In this document: positions 24,101 through 32,409 of the stretch, piece by piece
Position numbering within the stretch: position 1 is the first letter of the stretch
Layout: each line of letters begins with the position of its first letter
IMG/VR virus record: IMGVR_UViG_3300020205_000681
Location: 1-43,844 of that record
Origin: a virus
Strand: one strand, 5' to 3'
DNA: 43,844 bases
Translations under genes and position numbers: made by a program
Notes under the pieces: model-generated
Told to the model about the DNA's origin: nothing
Database searches by the model: none
The model's input: the letters and a program-made list of their open reading frames with translations, nothing else

Positions 24101-26800
24101 AGTTCTTACAATCAATTTGATTATTGCGATATTCAATCGGTTAATGGTATAAGAAATACAGACATTATTGATATCAGACCAAGAGTTTCTAACTTTACTG
24201 TAACTACTTCTTCATTATCTCCATTTGAGTTTAATGCAAGATCATTTACTTCGAGTGGCAATTCTGCTTCTAGTATTTTAGCATCTGACGAATCTATCTT
24301 ATTTGACTATTCATATTATCTACCAAGAATAGACAAAATCTATCTAACTAAAGATGGAGTTTTCCAACTAAACAAAGGAGAACCCGCAGATAATCCTCAA
24401 CCACCAATTGATATTGATGATGCACTTGATATTGCAACTATTACTTTGCCAGCATACTTATGCAATGTTAATGATGCAAGTTTAAACCTTGCAGAGCACA
24501 AGAGATATAGAATGAAAGACATTCATTCTCTTGAGAATAGAATTAAAAATCTAGAATACTATACTTCACTATCACTTTTAGAGTCTGACACATCAAATCT
24601 ATTTGTTAGAGATGTAAACGGTCTTAATAGATTTAAGTCCGGATTCTTTGTAGATGATTTTTCCACAACTTCGACTCAGAAAAAAGTAACTATTGTAAAA
24701 AATAGTATTGATGTCATTAATTCCGAATTAAGACCTGCGCCATATACAACAGAAGTTGACCTAATTTTGGGTTCAAACTCTCTTATTGGATTGGGAGTTA
24801 CTTCAACAAATGTAGATCCAAACTTTGTAAGTGATTTGATAGGTACAAATGTCAAAAAGACTGGTGGACTTATTACTCTAGATTATTATGAAGTTGAAGA
24901 AATAAATCAACCATACGCAACAAGAGTTGAATCTGTTGCTCCATACCGTGTTGGTTATTATGGCGGAACTATTAATCTTACTCCATCTTCTGATATTTGG
25001 GTTGATGTAGTAAGATTGGCAGCAAACAGTACAGAAGTTGCCACAAACTACATTCAATCAGAATCCCAAATTGTTGCTTCAGAACTAGACAGTCAAAGTG
25101 GATTTGGTCCAGTAACTTGGGGTTCTTGGGAAACTGTTTGGACTGGATCTACAAAAGCGGTAGATTCCAGAACAGTTAATGTTGGATATTATATTATTAA
25201 GGAAGATCTGGAAACGGTAACTAAAACGGGAACAACCACAAGGTCTGGTGTTAGAAAAATCACTAAAGAAGAGTTGAAGAATGTTTCGCTAGGGGATACT
25301 GTACTAAGCACCGATATTAGTTCCTTTATGAGATCTAGAAACATTGAGTTTGTTTCTAGAAGATTAAAACCATTTACTAGGGTTTATACCTTCTTCAATG
25401 GGATTGATGTTAATAAGTTTGTTACTCCCAAACTACTTGAAATCACAATGACTTCAGGTACTTTCCAAGTTGGGGAAACAATTGAAGGTAATATTGAACT
25501 TTCCACTGCACCTGGATTCGCCAACTTAAATGTTGCGCCGGTTAAACCAGATCCCAAAATAACGTTTAGGGTTGCAACATCAAATCACAAGTATGGACCA
25601 TTTAATGCACCAACTGAAGTATTTACTGCAAACCCATACAACTCATCACAACCCATACCAGAAACTTATTCTTCAACTTCAACCATTCTAAACGTAGATA
25701 CATTTAGTCTTTCTCAACAAGCACAAGGTGATTTCTTTGGTTACGTCCAAACAGGAATGAAACTAAGAGGTCTGACAAGTGGTGCCGAAGCAGTAGTTTC
25801 TAATATCAGATTGATTACAGATACTATTGGTGTCTTAATTGGATCTTTTTATATTCCAAATCCAAATGTTTTTGGAAATCCAAGATTTGAAACAGGTTCT
25901 AAATTGTTTAGAATTACTAATAGTCCTTCAAACTCACTTATTAATTCGACTACAACAAGTGCAGAAGAGAAATTCTATTCGGAAGGTAAGATTAATAGAG
26001 TTCAAGAAAATATTCTTTCTGTCAGAACAGTAAGAACAGAAACTCAAACTGTGACAGAAAGTAGAACCGAGAGTCTCACGGGTCCAACAGCAGTCGTTGC
26101 CACCACTATTGTTGGCAATACACTACCTCCTTATGTACCACCAGCTCCTCCTGTAGTGCCCGCAGAACCACCAACACAAGTAGATTACGAGCAAGAACCT
26201 GCACCATCTTCTTATTCTCCAGTTCAAGATACTCCATTCTTTGGAGGAGATGAACAACAAGTACCAGGACCATTTATTGGTTCTGGAGATCCCGAAGTTC
26301 TCACACCAACAACTTCCGTTAACCCAGAACCACCAACAGTAACAAGAGAAAAACAAAAAGGTTGTAAACCAGGTATGGAATATCTTAATGCATCAACAAC
26401 GATTGGATCATATAGATATCAGAGTACTATTAATCCGGGAAATACAACAGCATTCTCTGTTCCACTTCAAACTGCTTGTGGCAAGACTTGGGCGCAAATT
26501 GCAGATAAGAAAGGCAAAAAAGCAGCAAATAAAGAATTTAAGAATGCTGGCATAAAACCAACCACTACAGACAAAACAACTGCTTTACAACAAAAAGCAA
26601 TTAATTTCAAAACAACTAAAAAGCAGAAAAATGAATTGCCGTTGAAAGGTGCTCCTGGCGCTGCTGGTGCTGCTAGAAAACAACTAGAACAAGATAGAAT
26701 TATTAAACCACAAAAAACAAGAGGACCAGGAGGATTACTATCAATTACCCCAACGACAATAAATAATGTTCCTGCAGGTAAAGGTAAGAAGAAGAAATAA
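21140..26800 (+). CDS. DUF4815-type baseplate/tail structural protein (N-terminal part of a split protein)
   Basis: An 1886-residue protein. The start PQQTNLNVSPYFDDFD...YYRVLFKPGYPVQARELTTLQSMLQ...EQVGDHLFKEGS is the signature of the DUF4815 family, found in the gp9/gp10 region of cyanomyoviruses. Core family blocks continue (RRTYDESGNYYV..., EHKRYRMKDIHSLENRIKNLEYYTSLSLLE at about 1115-1144, RSRNIEFVSRRLKPFTRVYTFFNGIDV at about 1397-1423). From residue 1660 on it is low complexity: a proline-rich hinge (PPYVPPAPPVVPAEPP), an acidic stretch, then a Lys-rich tail with GAPGAAGAA and ending GKGKKKK. In relatives I recall, the family sequence runs on into a DPLAQSF domain, which here is encoded by the next gene, so the protein seems to have been split. 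Confidence 0.85.
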   Translation: MPQQTNLNVSPYFDDFDREDQYYRVLFKPGYPVQARELTTLQSMLQSQIEQVGDHLFKEGSVVIPGNINYIDNYYAVELQDSYLGIDILSYLPYLIGKTVRGANSGVRAAVVGALSSEDSERGNNTIYVNFLNSDVGSNSYQGFSANEVLLVESGVSSPNALDIEKNTILQPNEGFAVTISSNPNSIGSAVSLSEGVYYLRGHFVTVDEQTIILDQYSNNPSYRVGLDVFEVIETPDDNIDLNDNAQGFSNYAAPGADRLSIVAILTKIPINDPNPVATPNFVQLLEVRNGILQRQINNPDYNVIEKELARRTYDESGNYYVKSPSVSVKETLDDLKGNGGVFKENQLTYNNNKASDDLSTYTISPLKAFVSGYEIDVVGTTYLDFEKPRTTKLLEDQSINYVTGPTYTLNRVYGSPALGISTSYSLSLRNSRVGSNSITAPGKEIGVARVYDFALESGSYNTSTPNTNEWDIALYDIQTYTEISLNEPITLTTPTYIKGKSSGAVGFLRYNASNSGIITAYNTKGNFVVGEKFIFDGIENTRVSTTVTAYSTNDVKSLYGIVGSASTFTADVKQSALANVGQVQISATGGGISTVTSADFIFTGIATVGNIVAFSNPGLSVNTFAKIETVSQSAITISGITTVTGVCDGGLPTSTINPSDFRILFSNFQLSVDNTLYTTLPKRNIASVDLTNSTLTIRKQYNVTISANSTNTIIAESDETFLPYDEERYVLIADSGTTESLSSDKLVFSSGGREITINGLTTSSGTGKLIATLRKVDIDSKVKNKNRIQALIVDKSKYQYSGIGATTNNDGLTYGTYPYGTRVQDEEICLLQPDATVLYGIYESNDTSDAELPSLTLTTINGPTAKTDDLLIGEEFVGSLSGAVGVYAERLNALQVSYVARNSNKFQVNEVVTFKESGITATITAVNGGDNNIISNYIFDNGQRETIYDYARIIRKASAKEPTRKLKIIFESASFSSSDTGDLTTASSYNQFDYCDIQSVNGIRNTDIIDIRPRVSNFTVTTSSLSPFEFNARSFTSSGNSASSILASDESILFDYSYYLPRIDKIYLTKDGVFQLNKGEPADNPQPPIDIDDALDIATITLPAYLCNVNDASLNLAEHKRYRMKDIHSLENRIKNLEYYTSLSLLESDTSNLFVRDVNGLNRFKSGFFVDDFSTTSTQKKVTIVKNSIDVINSELRPAPYTTEVDLILGSNSLIGLGVTSTNVDPNFVSDLIGTNVKKTGGLITLDYYEVEEINQPYATRVESVAPYRVGYYGGTINLTPSSDIWVDVVRLAANSTEVATNYIQSESQIVASELDSQSGFGPVTWGSWETVWTGSTKAVDSRTVNVGYYIIKEDLETVTKTGTTTRSGVRKITKEELKNVSLGDTVLSTDISSFMRSRNIEFVSRRLKPFTRVYTFFNGIDVNKFVTPKLLEITMTSGTFQVGETIEGNIELSTAPGFANLNVAPVKPDPKITFRVATSNHKYGPFNAPTEVFTANPYNSSQPIPETYSSTSTILNVDTFSLSQQAQGDFFGYVQTGMKLRGLTSGAEAVVSNIRLITDTIGVLIGSFYIPNPNVFGNPRFETGSKLFRITNSPSNSLINSTTTSAEEKFYSEGKINRVQENILSVRTVRTETQTVTESRTESLTGPTAVVATTIVGNTLPPYVPPAPPVVPAEPPTQVDYEQEPAPSSYSPVQDTPFFGGDEQQVPGPFIGSGDPEVLTPTTSVNPEPPTVTREKQKGCKPGMEYLNASTTIGSYRYQSTINPGNTTAFSVPLQTACGKTWAQIADKKGKKAANKEFKNAGIKPTTTDKTTALQQKAINFKTTKKQKNELPLKGAPGAAGAARKQLEQDRIIKPQKTRGPGGLLSITPTTINNVPAGKGKKKK

Positions 26801-26803
26801 ATA
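26796..26803 (+). promoter_or_regulatory. T4-type late promoter box (AATAAATA)
   Basis: AATAAATA overlapping the stop codon of the DUF4815-type gene, 38 bases before the next ATG; it would allow separate expression of the split-off C-terminal protein. Confidence 0.65.
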
Positions 26804-26841
26804 TATGATATTGGATCCAATCAGAAAGGTAACAAAATAAA

Positions 26842-29343
26842 ATGAAAATAATAGATCCTTTGGCTCAATCTTTTTATATTGAACCGGAAAGTGGCATTTT
26901 TGCCACCTCTGTTGACTTATATTTTTATTCAAGAGACCCAGAACTTCCAGTAACTATTCAGTTAAGACCCATGCAGTTGGGTCTTCCAACTAGTGAGGTT
27001 TATCCATTTAGCGAAGTGGTAATTGACCCAAAGGATATTCAAATTTCCGAAGATGCATCTTTACCAACTAGAGTTACTTTTGAGTCTCCCGTTTATCTTG
27101 CAGGAAAACAGTTTCATGCATTAGCAATTTTATCAAACTCAAGTGTTTATAATGTTTGGATATCAAGATTAACAGAAGTTGACGTTAGTACTAGTGCTCT
27201 CGCAGAGCAAGAGCAGGTTTTAGTTTCTAAGCAACCATTAAGCGGATCATTATTTAAATCACAAAATGGTTCTACTTGGACTCCAAGTCAATTTGAAGAC
27301 TTAAAATTCAAGTTAAATAGAGCAAACTTTGTAGGTGGCGGAAATATAAACTTCTACAATCCAAATCTTAGCGTTGGTAATAATCAAGTAGCAACACTAG
27401 TTAGAGATTCTTTAGAGGTAACTTCCAAAAAAGTTAAAGTTGGAATTGGGACAACAATTGCAACAACAATGTTACCTACCTTGGGGAATACGATTATTCA
27501 AAGAAATAGTAATGCTACTGGCAATTTTGTTGGATATGCAGGTTCTGCTTTTGGGACATTAGGACTCATTAATTCTGGAATTGGATACACTCCATCTTCA
27601 GGATCATTTGTTTTTAATAATGTTGTTTTAAATACAATAACTGGAGATGGTAGAGATGCTAGAGCAAACATTACTATATCCAATGGTGTTGCAGTAGCAG
27701 CAACTATTTCTAATGGAGGAACTGGATATTCGGCAGGTGATGTACTAGGAATATCAACAATTGGAACACAAAATCTTGGCAGAAACTTGAGGTTATCTGT
27801 TTCAGAAGTTTCTGGTGTAAATCAACTAATCATAGATCAAGTTCAAGGTGATTATGTTACTGGTGTAGGAAATACTTTAAGGTATATTAATAATGTTGGC
27901 GTTTCTACAGATTTAAATGGAACTGGGGGAAATGTCATTGTTCCCGCTAATGGAATAGAAACATTATCAGATGGATTGCATATCAAGGTTTATCATAAAA
28001 ATCACGGAATGAATTCATCTCAAAATTTAGTAACAATAAGTAATGCAATATCTGATTTAAAACCAACCAAACTTTTTAGTGACTATTCATCAACTTCAAC
28101 AGACAGTATTCCGGTAGAAAGTATTTCTATCGCTAATTTTGATACTTTTGAAAATGTTTCTGTTGCATCTACAAATCCAGGATATATTAGGATTGATAAT
28201 GAGATTATTTCTTATACTGGAGTAAATACATCAGTATCACCACCACTTTTAACTGGTATAACTAGAGCGATTGATCAAACAAAATCATTCAGTTACAGTG
28301 CAGGAACTTTGGTTTATAAGTATGAACTTGCTTCTGTTTCCTTACGTCGCATTAACAAAACACACGATTTAGCAGATGCAACAGTTGCAGAACCATATGA
28401 TCTAGATTACTATCACGTCAAGTTAGATATGAGTGATCAAAGTTCTACAATGACAAATAGAACTTTATCATCTGGTCATCCAAAGTTATTCCTTAACCAA
28501 ACAAAATCAACAGGTGGTTCAGAAATAAATGCAACTCAGAATATACCGTTTGAAATTGTTAAACCAGTTGTCCAAACAATGTCTCTCAGAGGCACTAATA
28601 TCAATGCTTCATTGAGAACTGTTAGTGGAAGTAGTGTTGATGGAAATGAAATACCTTTCATTGACCAAGGATTTGAGCAAATTAACCTCAATGCAACAAA
28701 TTATTTAAGCACCCCTAGAGTTGTTGCATCAAAGATAAATGAGAACTCAAAAACAACGAATTTGCCTGCCAACAAATCTCTGACTTTAAATTTAAATCTT
28801 TCAACAACAAATGCATATGTATCTCCAGTAATTGACTTGGATAGAGTTGGAATGATTTTCACTTCCAACAGAGTAAATAATGCAATATCCAATTATGCCA
28901 CGGATGATAGAGTATCAACTTTAAAAGATGATCCATCATCTTTTGTTTATGCAACAAAGCCAATTTCATTAGAAACTCCAGCATCATCTATAAAAGTAAT
29001 ATTAAGTGCATATATTAATACTTATAGTGACATTAGGTGTTTATATACAATAACTGATGACCCTAATTCGGATTTAATCTACTATCCTTTCCCAGGATAT
29101 ACCAATTTAACTTCAAGTGGAGATATAATAAGTTTGTCTGATAGTAATGGATTACCAGACAAAATGGTTTCTAAAACTGATTTGATTGGATTTGATAGCG
29201 ATATCCTTGACTTTAGGGAGTATGAATTCACTATCGATAATCTACCAGCATTTAGATATTTTGGTATCAAGCTTGTTGGAACCTCAACAAATCAAGCATA
29301 TCCACCAAGATATAAAGATTTGAGAATTATAGCATTGGCATAA
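26842..29343 (+). CDS. Virion structural protein carrying the DPLAQSF domain (C-terminal part of a split DUF4815-type protein)
   Basis: An 833-residue protein starting MKIIDPLAQSFYIEPESGIFATSVDLYFYSRD. This DPLAQ.F...E..G.F.TSVD.YF block normally lies inside cyanophage DUF4815-type proteins (from memory), followed, as here, by ITIQLRPMQLGLPT-like, YPFSEVVIDP and HALAILSNSSVYNVWISR-like segments. Residues about 240-305 hold GG.GY modules, and about 427-497 an IDNEIISY...TRA module also seen in gp15. The C-terminal half (SLRRINKTHDL... to RYFGIKLVGTSTNQAYPPRYKDLRIIALA) is a beta-rich domain typical of these proteins. Likely part of the baseplate periphery or tail-fibre connector. A late promoter precedes it. 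Confidence 0.85.
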   Translation: MKIIDPLAQSFYIEPESGIFATSVDLYFYSRDPELPVTIQLRPMQLGLPTSEVYPFSEVVIDPKDIQISEDASLPTRVTFESPVYLAGKQFHALAILSNSSVYNVWISRLTEVDVSTSALAEQEQVLVSKQPLSGSLFKSQNGSTWTPSQFEDLKFKLNRANFVGGGNINFYNPNLSVGNNQVATLVRDSLEVTSKKVKVGIGTTIATTMLPTLGNTIIQRNSNATGNFVGYAGSAFGTLGLINSGIGYTPSSGSFVFNNVVLNTITGDGRDARANITISNGVAVAATISNGGTGYSAGDVLGISTIGTQNLGRNLRLSVSEVSGVNQLIIDQVQGDYVTGVGNTLRYINNVGVSTDLNGTGGNVIVPANGIETLSDGLHIKVYHKNHGMNSSQNLVTISNAISDLKPTKLFSDYSSTSTDSIPVESISIANFDTFENVSVASTNPGYIRIDNEIISYTGVNTSVSPPLLTGITRAIDQTKSFSYSAGTLVYKYELASVSLRRINKTHDLADATVAEPYDLDYYHVKLDMSDQSSTMTNRTLSSGHPKLFLNQTKSTGGSEINATQNIPFEIVKPVVQTMSLRGTNINASLRTVSGSSVDGNEIPFIDQGFEQINLNATNYLSTPRVVASKINENSKTTNLPANKSLTLNLNLSTTNAYVSPVIDLDRVGMIFTSNRVNNAISNYATDDRVSTLKDDPSSFVYATKPISLETPASSIKVILSAYINTYSDIRCLYTITDDPNSDLIYYPFPGYTNLTSSGDIISLSDSNGLPDKMVSKTDLIGFDSDILDFREYEFTIDNLPAFRYFGIKLVGTSTNQAYPPRYKDLRIIALA

Positions 29344-29349
29344 TAAATT

Positions 29350-29577
29350 ATGAAATATTCTAAAGTTAACGGTCACTCTAATTTAATTAGAGATGAAGAA
29401 ACTAAAGCAATTATCAACACAAATATGACAGATTACAATAACTACATTATGCAAAAAAGAATAAAAGAAAAAGAAAATCAAAAATTACAGAATCTTGAGA
29501 AAGATTTTGTTAATATGAAAGAAGATTTAAATGAAATCAAATCTTTGCTCAGGAGTTTAATTGATGGACCCAAATAA
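29350..29577 (+). CDS. Small coiled-coil protein
   Basis: A 75-residue protein, MKYSKVNGHSNLIRDEETKAIINTN..., followed by a charged helix from about residue 27 to 70 (YNNYIMQKRIKEKENQKLQNLEKDFVNMKEDLNEIKSLLRSLI), a strong coiled-coil candidate. The opening resembles a short conserved cyanophage protein found after the large tail proteins. It might be a virion assembly factor or adaptor. It starts 7 bases after the preceding stop and overlaps the next gene by 14 bases. Confidence 0.75.
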   Translation: MKYSKVNGHSNLIRDEETKAIINTNMTDYNNYIMQKRIKEKENQKLQNLEKDFVNMKEDLNEIKSLLRSLIDGPK

Positions 29578-29746
29578 TATAGACCTTGAAAATTTAAGTA
29601 AAAGTTTTGAATACTTTAAAGTTGCTTCTGAGATAGATAGTATAGATGATATTAACGATTTGAAGAATATTGCAAAATGTTATTATAAGTTATACTTAAA
29701 ACAACAAGAAGTAATTTCCAGTTTAGGTATTTTAAATGGCAGATAA
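29564..29746 (+). CDS. Small acidic helical protein
   Basis: A 60-residue protein from the ATG at 29564, with AGGAG at 29551-29555 (8 bases spacing); the TTG at 29561 is less likely. MDPNNIDLENLSKSFEYFKVASEIDSIDDINDLKNIAKCYYKLYLKQQEVISSLGI is predicted by eye to be nearly all helix. It overlaps its upstream neighbour by 14 bases and its downstream neighbour by 11, so the three small genes are translated together. Function unknown; similar short helical proteins occur at this place in cyanophage genomes. Confidence 0.7.
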   Translation: MDPNNIDLENLSKSFEYFKVASEIDSIDDINDLKNIAKCYYKLYLKQQEVISSLGILNGR

Positions 29747-30122
29747 AAGAATAACTTTTGACACGACTTCTGGAACTCCAAGTTCAGTTAATTTAACTAT
29801 TAATACTGGATCAACTTTTTCAGCAAATTTTTCAGTAGTAAACACATCAAGTTCTGCCTTTAATTTCTCTGGGTGGACTGGATCTTCTCAAATGGCAAAG
29901 AGTGTTTCTATCGGATCAAGTTCTTATGCGGTAGCAACATTCAACGTTGGTTTTTCTACTTCTACTCAGGGTAGATTTAATATTTCTTTGGGATCAACAC
30001 AGACAAGATCTTTAAGGGAAGGAAGATATGTTTATGATGTTCTGGTAAGTTCGGGTTCGACTGTTTATAGAATTGTTGAGGGAAATATTTTAGTAAGACC
30101 CGGTATTTCTTCTGCACCATAA
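29736..30122 (+). CDS. Small beta-sandwich virion-type protein
   Basis: A 128-residue protein starting MADKRITFDTTSGTPSSVNLTINTGSTF and made of short Ser/Thr-rich strands (FSANFSVVNTSSSAFNFSGWTGSSQMAKSV), with a conserved-looking LREGRYVYDVLVSSGSTVYRIVEGNILVRPG at the end. The pattern GRY.YDV....G....I.EG...V.P is common in small phage tail and baseplate-associated proteins, which supports a structural role, perhaps an upper-baseplate-like domain. Its stop codon is contained within the CATAAATA late box of gp13. Confidence 0.75.
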   Translation: MADKRITFDTTSGTPSSVNLTINTGSTFSANFSVVNTSSSAFNFSGWTGSSQMAKSVSIGSSSYAVATFNVGFSTSTQGRFNISLGSTQTRSLREGRYVYDVLVSSGSTVYRIVEGNILVRPGISSAP

Positions 30123-30125
30123 ATA
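30118..30125 (+). promoter_or_regulatory. T4-type late promoter box (CATAAATA) for gp13 block
   Basis: CATAAATA, 19 bases before the gp13 ATG, containing the TAA stop of the previous gene. Confidence 0.7.
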
Positions 30126-30144
30126 TTCTGAGAGGTACTAATAA

Positions 30145-30996
30145 ATGGCGCAACCATCTACTAGACAAGAGTTAATAGATTACTGCAAGAGAAAACTGGG
30201 AGCGCCAGTTTTAGAAATTAATGTTGCCGATGAGCAAATTGAAGATCTTGTAGATGATGCTGTCCAGTTTTTTCAAGAAAGACATTTTGATGGTGTTTAT
30301 CCTACATTTTATAAGTATAAAATAACAGCAGATGATATTGCTCGTGGAAGAGCAAAAGGACTTGATGTAAATAGCAATGTTGGCATAGTTACAACAACGG
30401 TAAATACAAATATAGTAGGGACAGCGGTATCATTTAATTATACCGAAAACAGTAATTATCTACAGGTTCCACCTAATATTATTGGGGTAAATAAGGTTTT
30501 TAGTTTTGATAGTTCAAACACAATCACCAATAATATGTTTAGTGTAAAATATCAATTATTTTTAAATGATATTTACTATTGGGGAACTACTGAGCTATTA
30601 AGTTATGCTATGGTTAAGACCTATTTGGAAGATTTGGATTTTCTTCTGAATACTCAAAAACAAATTCGTTTCAATAAAAGACAAGATAGACTATATCTAG
30701 ATATTGATTGGGGCACCGTTAGTGAAAATAATTATTTTGTTATTGATTGCTACTCTACTCTAGATCCAAATGATTATTCAAGAGTTTGGAATGATTCTTT
30801 TATAAAACCATATTTGACATCTTTGATTAAAAGACAATGGGGACAGAATATGATGAAATTTACCGGAGTAAAACTACCCGGTGGAGTTGAATTAAATGGT
30901 AGACAAATGTATGATGATGCACAAAGAGAAATTGACATTTTAATGGAAAAAATGTCCAATACTTATGAACTCCCACCATTTGATATGATCGGGTAA
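30145..30996 (+). CDS. gp13: Neck protein gp13
   Basis: A 283-residue protein (T4 gp13: 309). The N-terminal RQELIDYCKRKLGAPVLEINVADEQIEDLVDDAVQFFQERHFDG and the later WNDSFIKPYLTSLIKRQWGQNMMKF are hallmarks of T4-like gp13. With gp14 it closes the head after packaging and joins it to the tail. GAGAGG lies at 30130-30135 before the start. It ends one base before gp14, so the two are very likely co-translated. Confidence 0.95.
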   Translation: MAQPSTRQELIDYCKRKLGAPVLEINVADEQIEDLVDDAVQFFQERHFDGVYPTFYKYKITADDIARGRAKGLDVNSNVGIVTTTVNTNIVGTAVSFNYTENSNYLQVPPNIIGVNKVFSFDSSNTITNNMFSVKYQLFLNDIYYWGTTELLSYAMVKTYLEDLDFLLNTQKQIRFNKRQDRLYLDIDWGTVSENNYFVIDCYSTLDPNDYSRVWNDSFIKPYLTSLIKRQWGQNMMKFTGVKLPGGVELNGRQMYDDAQREIDILMEKMSNTYELPPFDMIG

Positions 30997-30997
30997 A

Positions 30998-32374
30998 ATG
31001 TTAAATCCATTTTTTCTTCAGGGGTCTTCCTCCGAACAAGGTTTAATGCAGGATCTGATAAATGAACAGATCAGAATGTATGGAGTTGAAGTATATTATA
31101 TTCCAAGAAAGTATATTACTGAAAAAACTGTAATAAAGGAGGTAATACAGTCGAGATTTGACAATGCTTATCCTTTAGAAGCATATGTAAACAGTTATGA
31201 TGGTTATGGTGGAACAGGAACTATTCTATCAAAATTTGGCATTCAGGATCTTGATGATTTAAGTTTAATAATTTCTAGAGAAAGATTTGAAACTTATATT
31301 AGTCCTTTAATAAAAAACTTGAATGATATAAAATTATCCACAAGACCCAAAGAAGGAGATTTGATTTACTTTCCTTTGGGAGATAGATTATTTGAGATTA
31401 AATACGTAGAACACGAGCAACCGTTCTATCAACTCCAAAAGAATTATGTTTATGAATTGAGATGCGAACTCTTTAGATATGAAGATGAAGTTGTTGATAC
31501 TAGTATTGAAGAAATAGACGATAATATTCAAAATCAAGGTTATATACAGACATTAACTGTAGTTGGAGCAGCGGTGACTGCGACAGCACTCACAAACATT
31601 GTAAATGGTGGTGTTAGATTTGTTAGAGTAACCAATAGAGGAGGTGGATTTAATACGCAACCAAAGGTGGCAATATCTTCTGCTCCATCTGGTGGATATA
31701 CTGCGGTTGGCGTTGCAACTATGATTGGCAACCTGATTGATTGCAATGGAACATCATCACTGAAAGTCCAAGGTGTTGAACTTGTTAATTCTGGATATGG
31801 TTATACTGTCACACCAGCAATTGCTTTTATTGGTGGTGGTGGAAGTGGTGTTGCTGCAACAGCAGTAATTGGTGATGGTGTTGTCGGAATCGTTACCATA
31901 ACAAATGGTGGTTCTGGATATTCAACATCACCAACGGTAACATTCAGCGGTCCAGGAATAGGAACTACAGCAGTTGGTTACGCTGTTGTGAGTGCCGCCG
32001 GAACTATTACCCAAATAAGACTCAGAGACGCAGGTATAGGATATACAGCAGCACCAACTATTACAATAGCAAGTCCAGGTTCAAGTGGAACTGGATCATT
32101 TAAGTACAACGAAATAGTAACAGGATCAATTTCTGGAACAACTGCAAGAGTAAATTCTTGGGATTCGGATAATAATAAACTTGAAGTTTTTATTGTCAGT
32201 GGATCTTTTGCATCAGGAGAAACTATTACAGGATCTACAAGTGGAGCATCATATAAATTAAGAACACTAAAATCTGATAACCTTGTTGATCCTTACGCTC
32301 AAAATGACATCATAGAGGAAGAAGCAGATAAGGTTATTGATTTTAGCGAGGCAAATCCTTTTGGTACTTTGTGA
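30998..32374 (+). CDS. gp14: Neck protein gp14 with inserted GGxGY repeats
   Basis: A 458-residue protein, much longer than T4 gp14 (256). Residues 1-180 are conserved neck sequence (NEQIRMYGVEVYYIPRKYI..., RPKEGDLIYFPLGDRLFEIKYVEHEQPFYQLQKNYVYELRCELF). Residues about 188-430 are an insertion of Gly-rich modules (GGGFNTQPKVAIS, NSGYGYTVTPAIAF, NGGSGYSTSPTVTFSGPG, DAGIGYTAAPTITI and a GSISGTTARVNSWD piece). The last 28 residues (DPYAQNDIIEEEADKVIDFSEANPFGTL) return to a family-like C-terminus. The same modules occur in the giant baseplate protein, so the neck seems decorated with shared surface domains. Confidence 0.92.
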   Translation: MLNPFFLQGSSSEQGLMQDLINEQIRMYGVEVYYIPRKYITEKTVIKEVIQSRFDNAYPLEAYVNSYDGYGGTGTILSKFGIQDLDDLSLIISRERFETYISPLIKNLNDIKLSTRPKEGDLIYFPLGDRLFEIKYVEHEQPFYQLQKNYVYELRCELFRYEDEVVDTSIEEIDDNIQNQGYIQTLTVVGAAVTATALTNIVNGGVRFVRVTNRGGGFNTQPKVAISSAPSGGYTAVGVATMIGNLIDCNGTSSLKVQGVELVNSGYGYTVTPAIAFIGGGGSGVAATAVIGDGVVGIVTITNGGSGYSTSPTVTFSGPGIGTTAVGYAVVSAAGTITQIRLRDAGIGYTAAPTITIASPGSSGTGSFKYNEIVTGSISGTTARVNSWDSDNNKLEVFIVSGSFASGETITGSTSGASYKLRTLKSDNLVDPYAQNDIIEEEADKVIDFSEANPFGTL

Positions 32375-32378
32375 CTTA

Positions 32379-32386
32379 AATAAATA
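32379..32386 (+). promoter_or_regulatory. T4-type late promoter box (AATAAATA) for gp15 block
   Basis: AATAAATA, 23 bases before the gp15 ATG and 4 bases after the gp14 stop. Confidence 0.7.
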
Positions 32387-32409
32387 TTATATAAAATTTA
32401 AATAATAAA

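Noticed and set aside
26467-26820. 117-residue minus-strand frame with hydrophobic segments
   Set aside because: It is antisense to the low-complexity Lys/Ala-rich tail of the 1886-residue protein; hydrophobic minus-strand frames are expected opposite Lys/Asn-rich coding sequence.
29342-29349. AATAAATT before the gene at 29350
   Set aside because: Differs from NATAAATA at the last base and touches the start codon, leaving no room for a transcription start before the ATG.
31620-32250. gp14 insertion as a separate gene or a fusion of two proteins by error
   Set aside because: The frame is continuous, with no internal start or promoter, and ends with a family-like gp14 C-terminus, so an in-frame insertion is the simpler reading.
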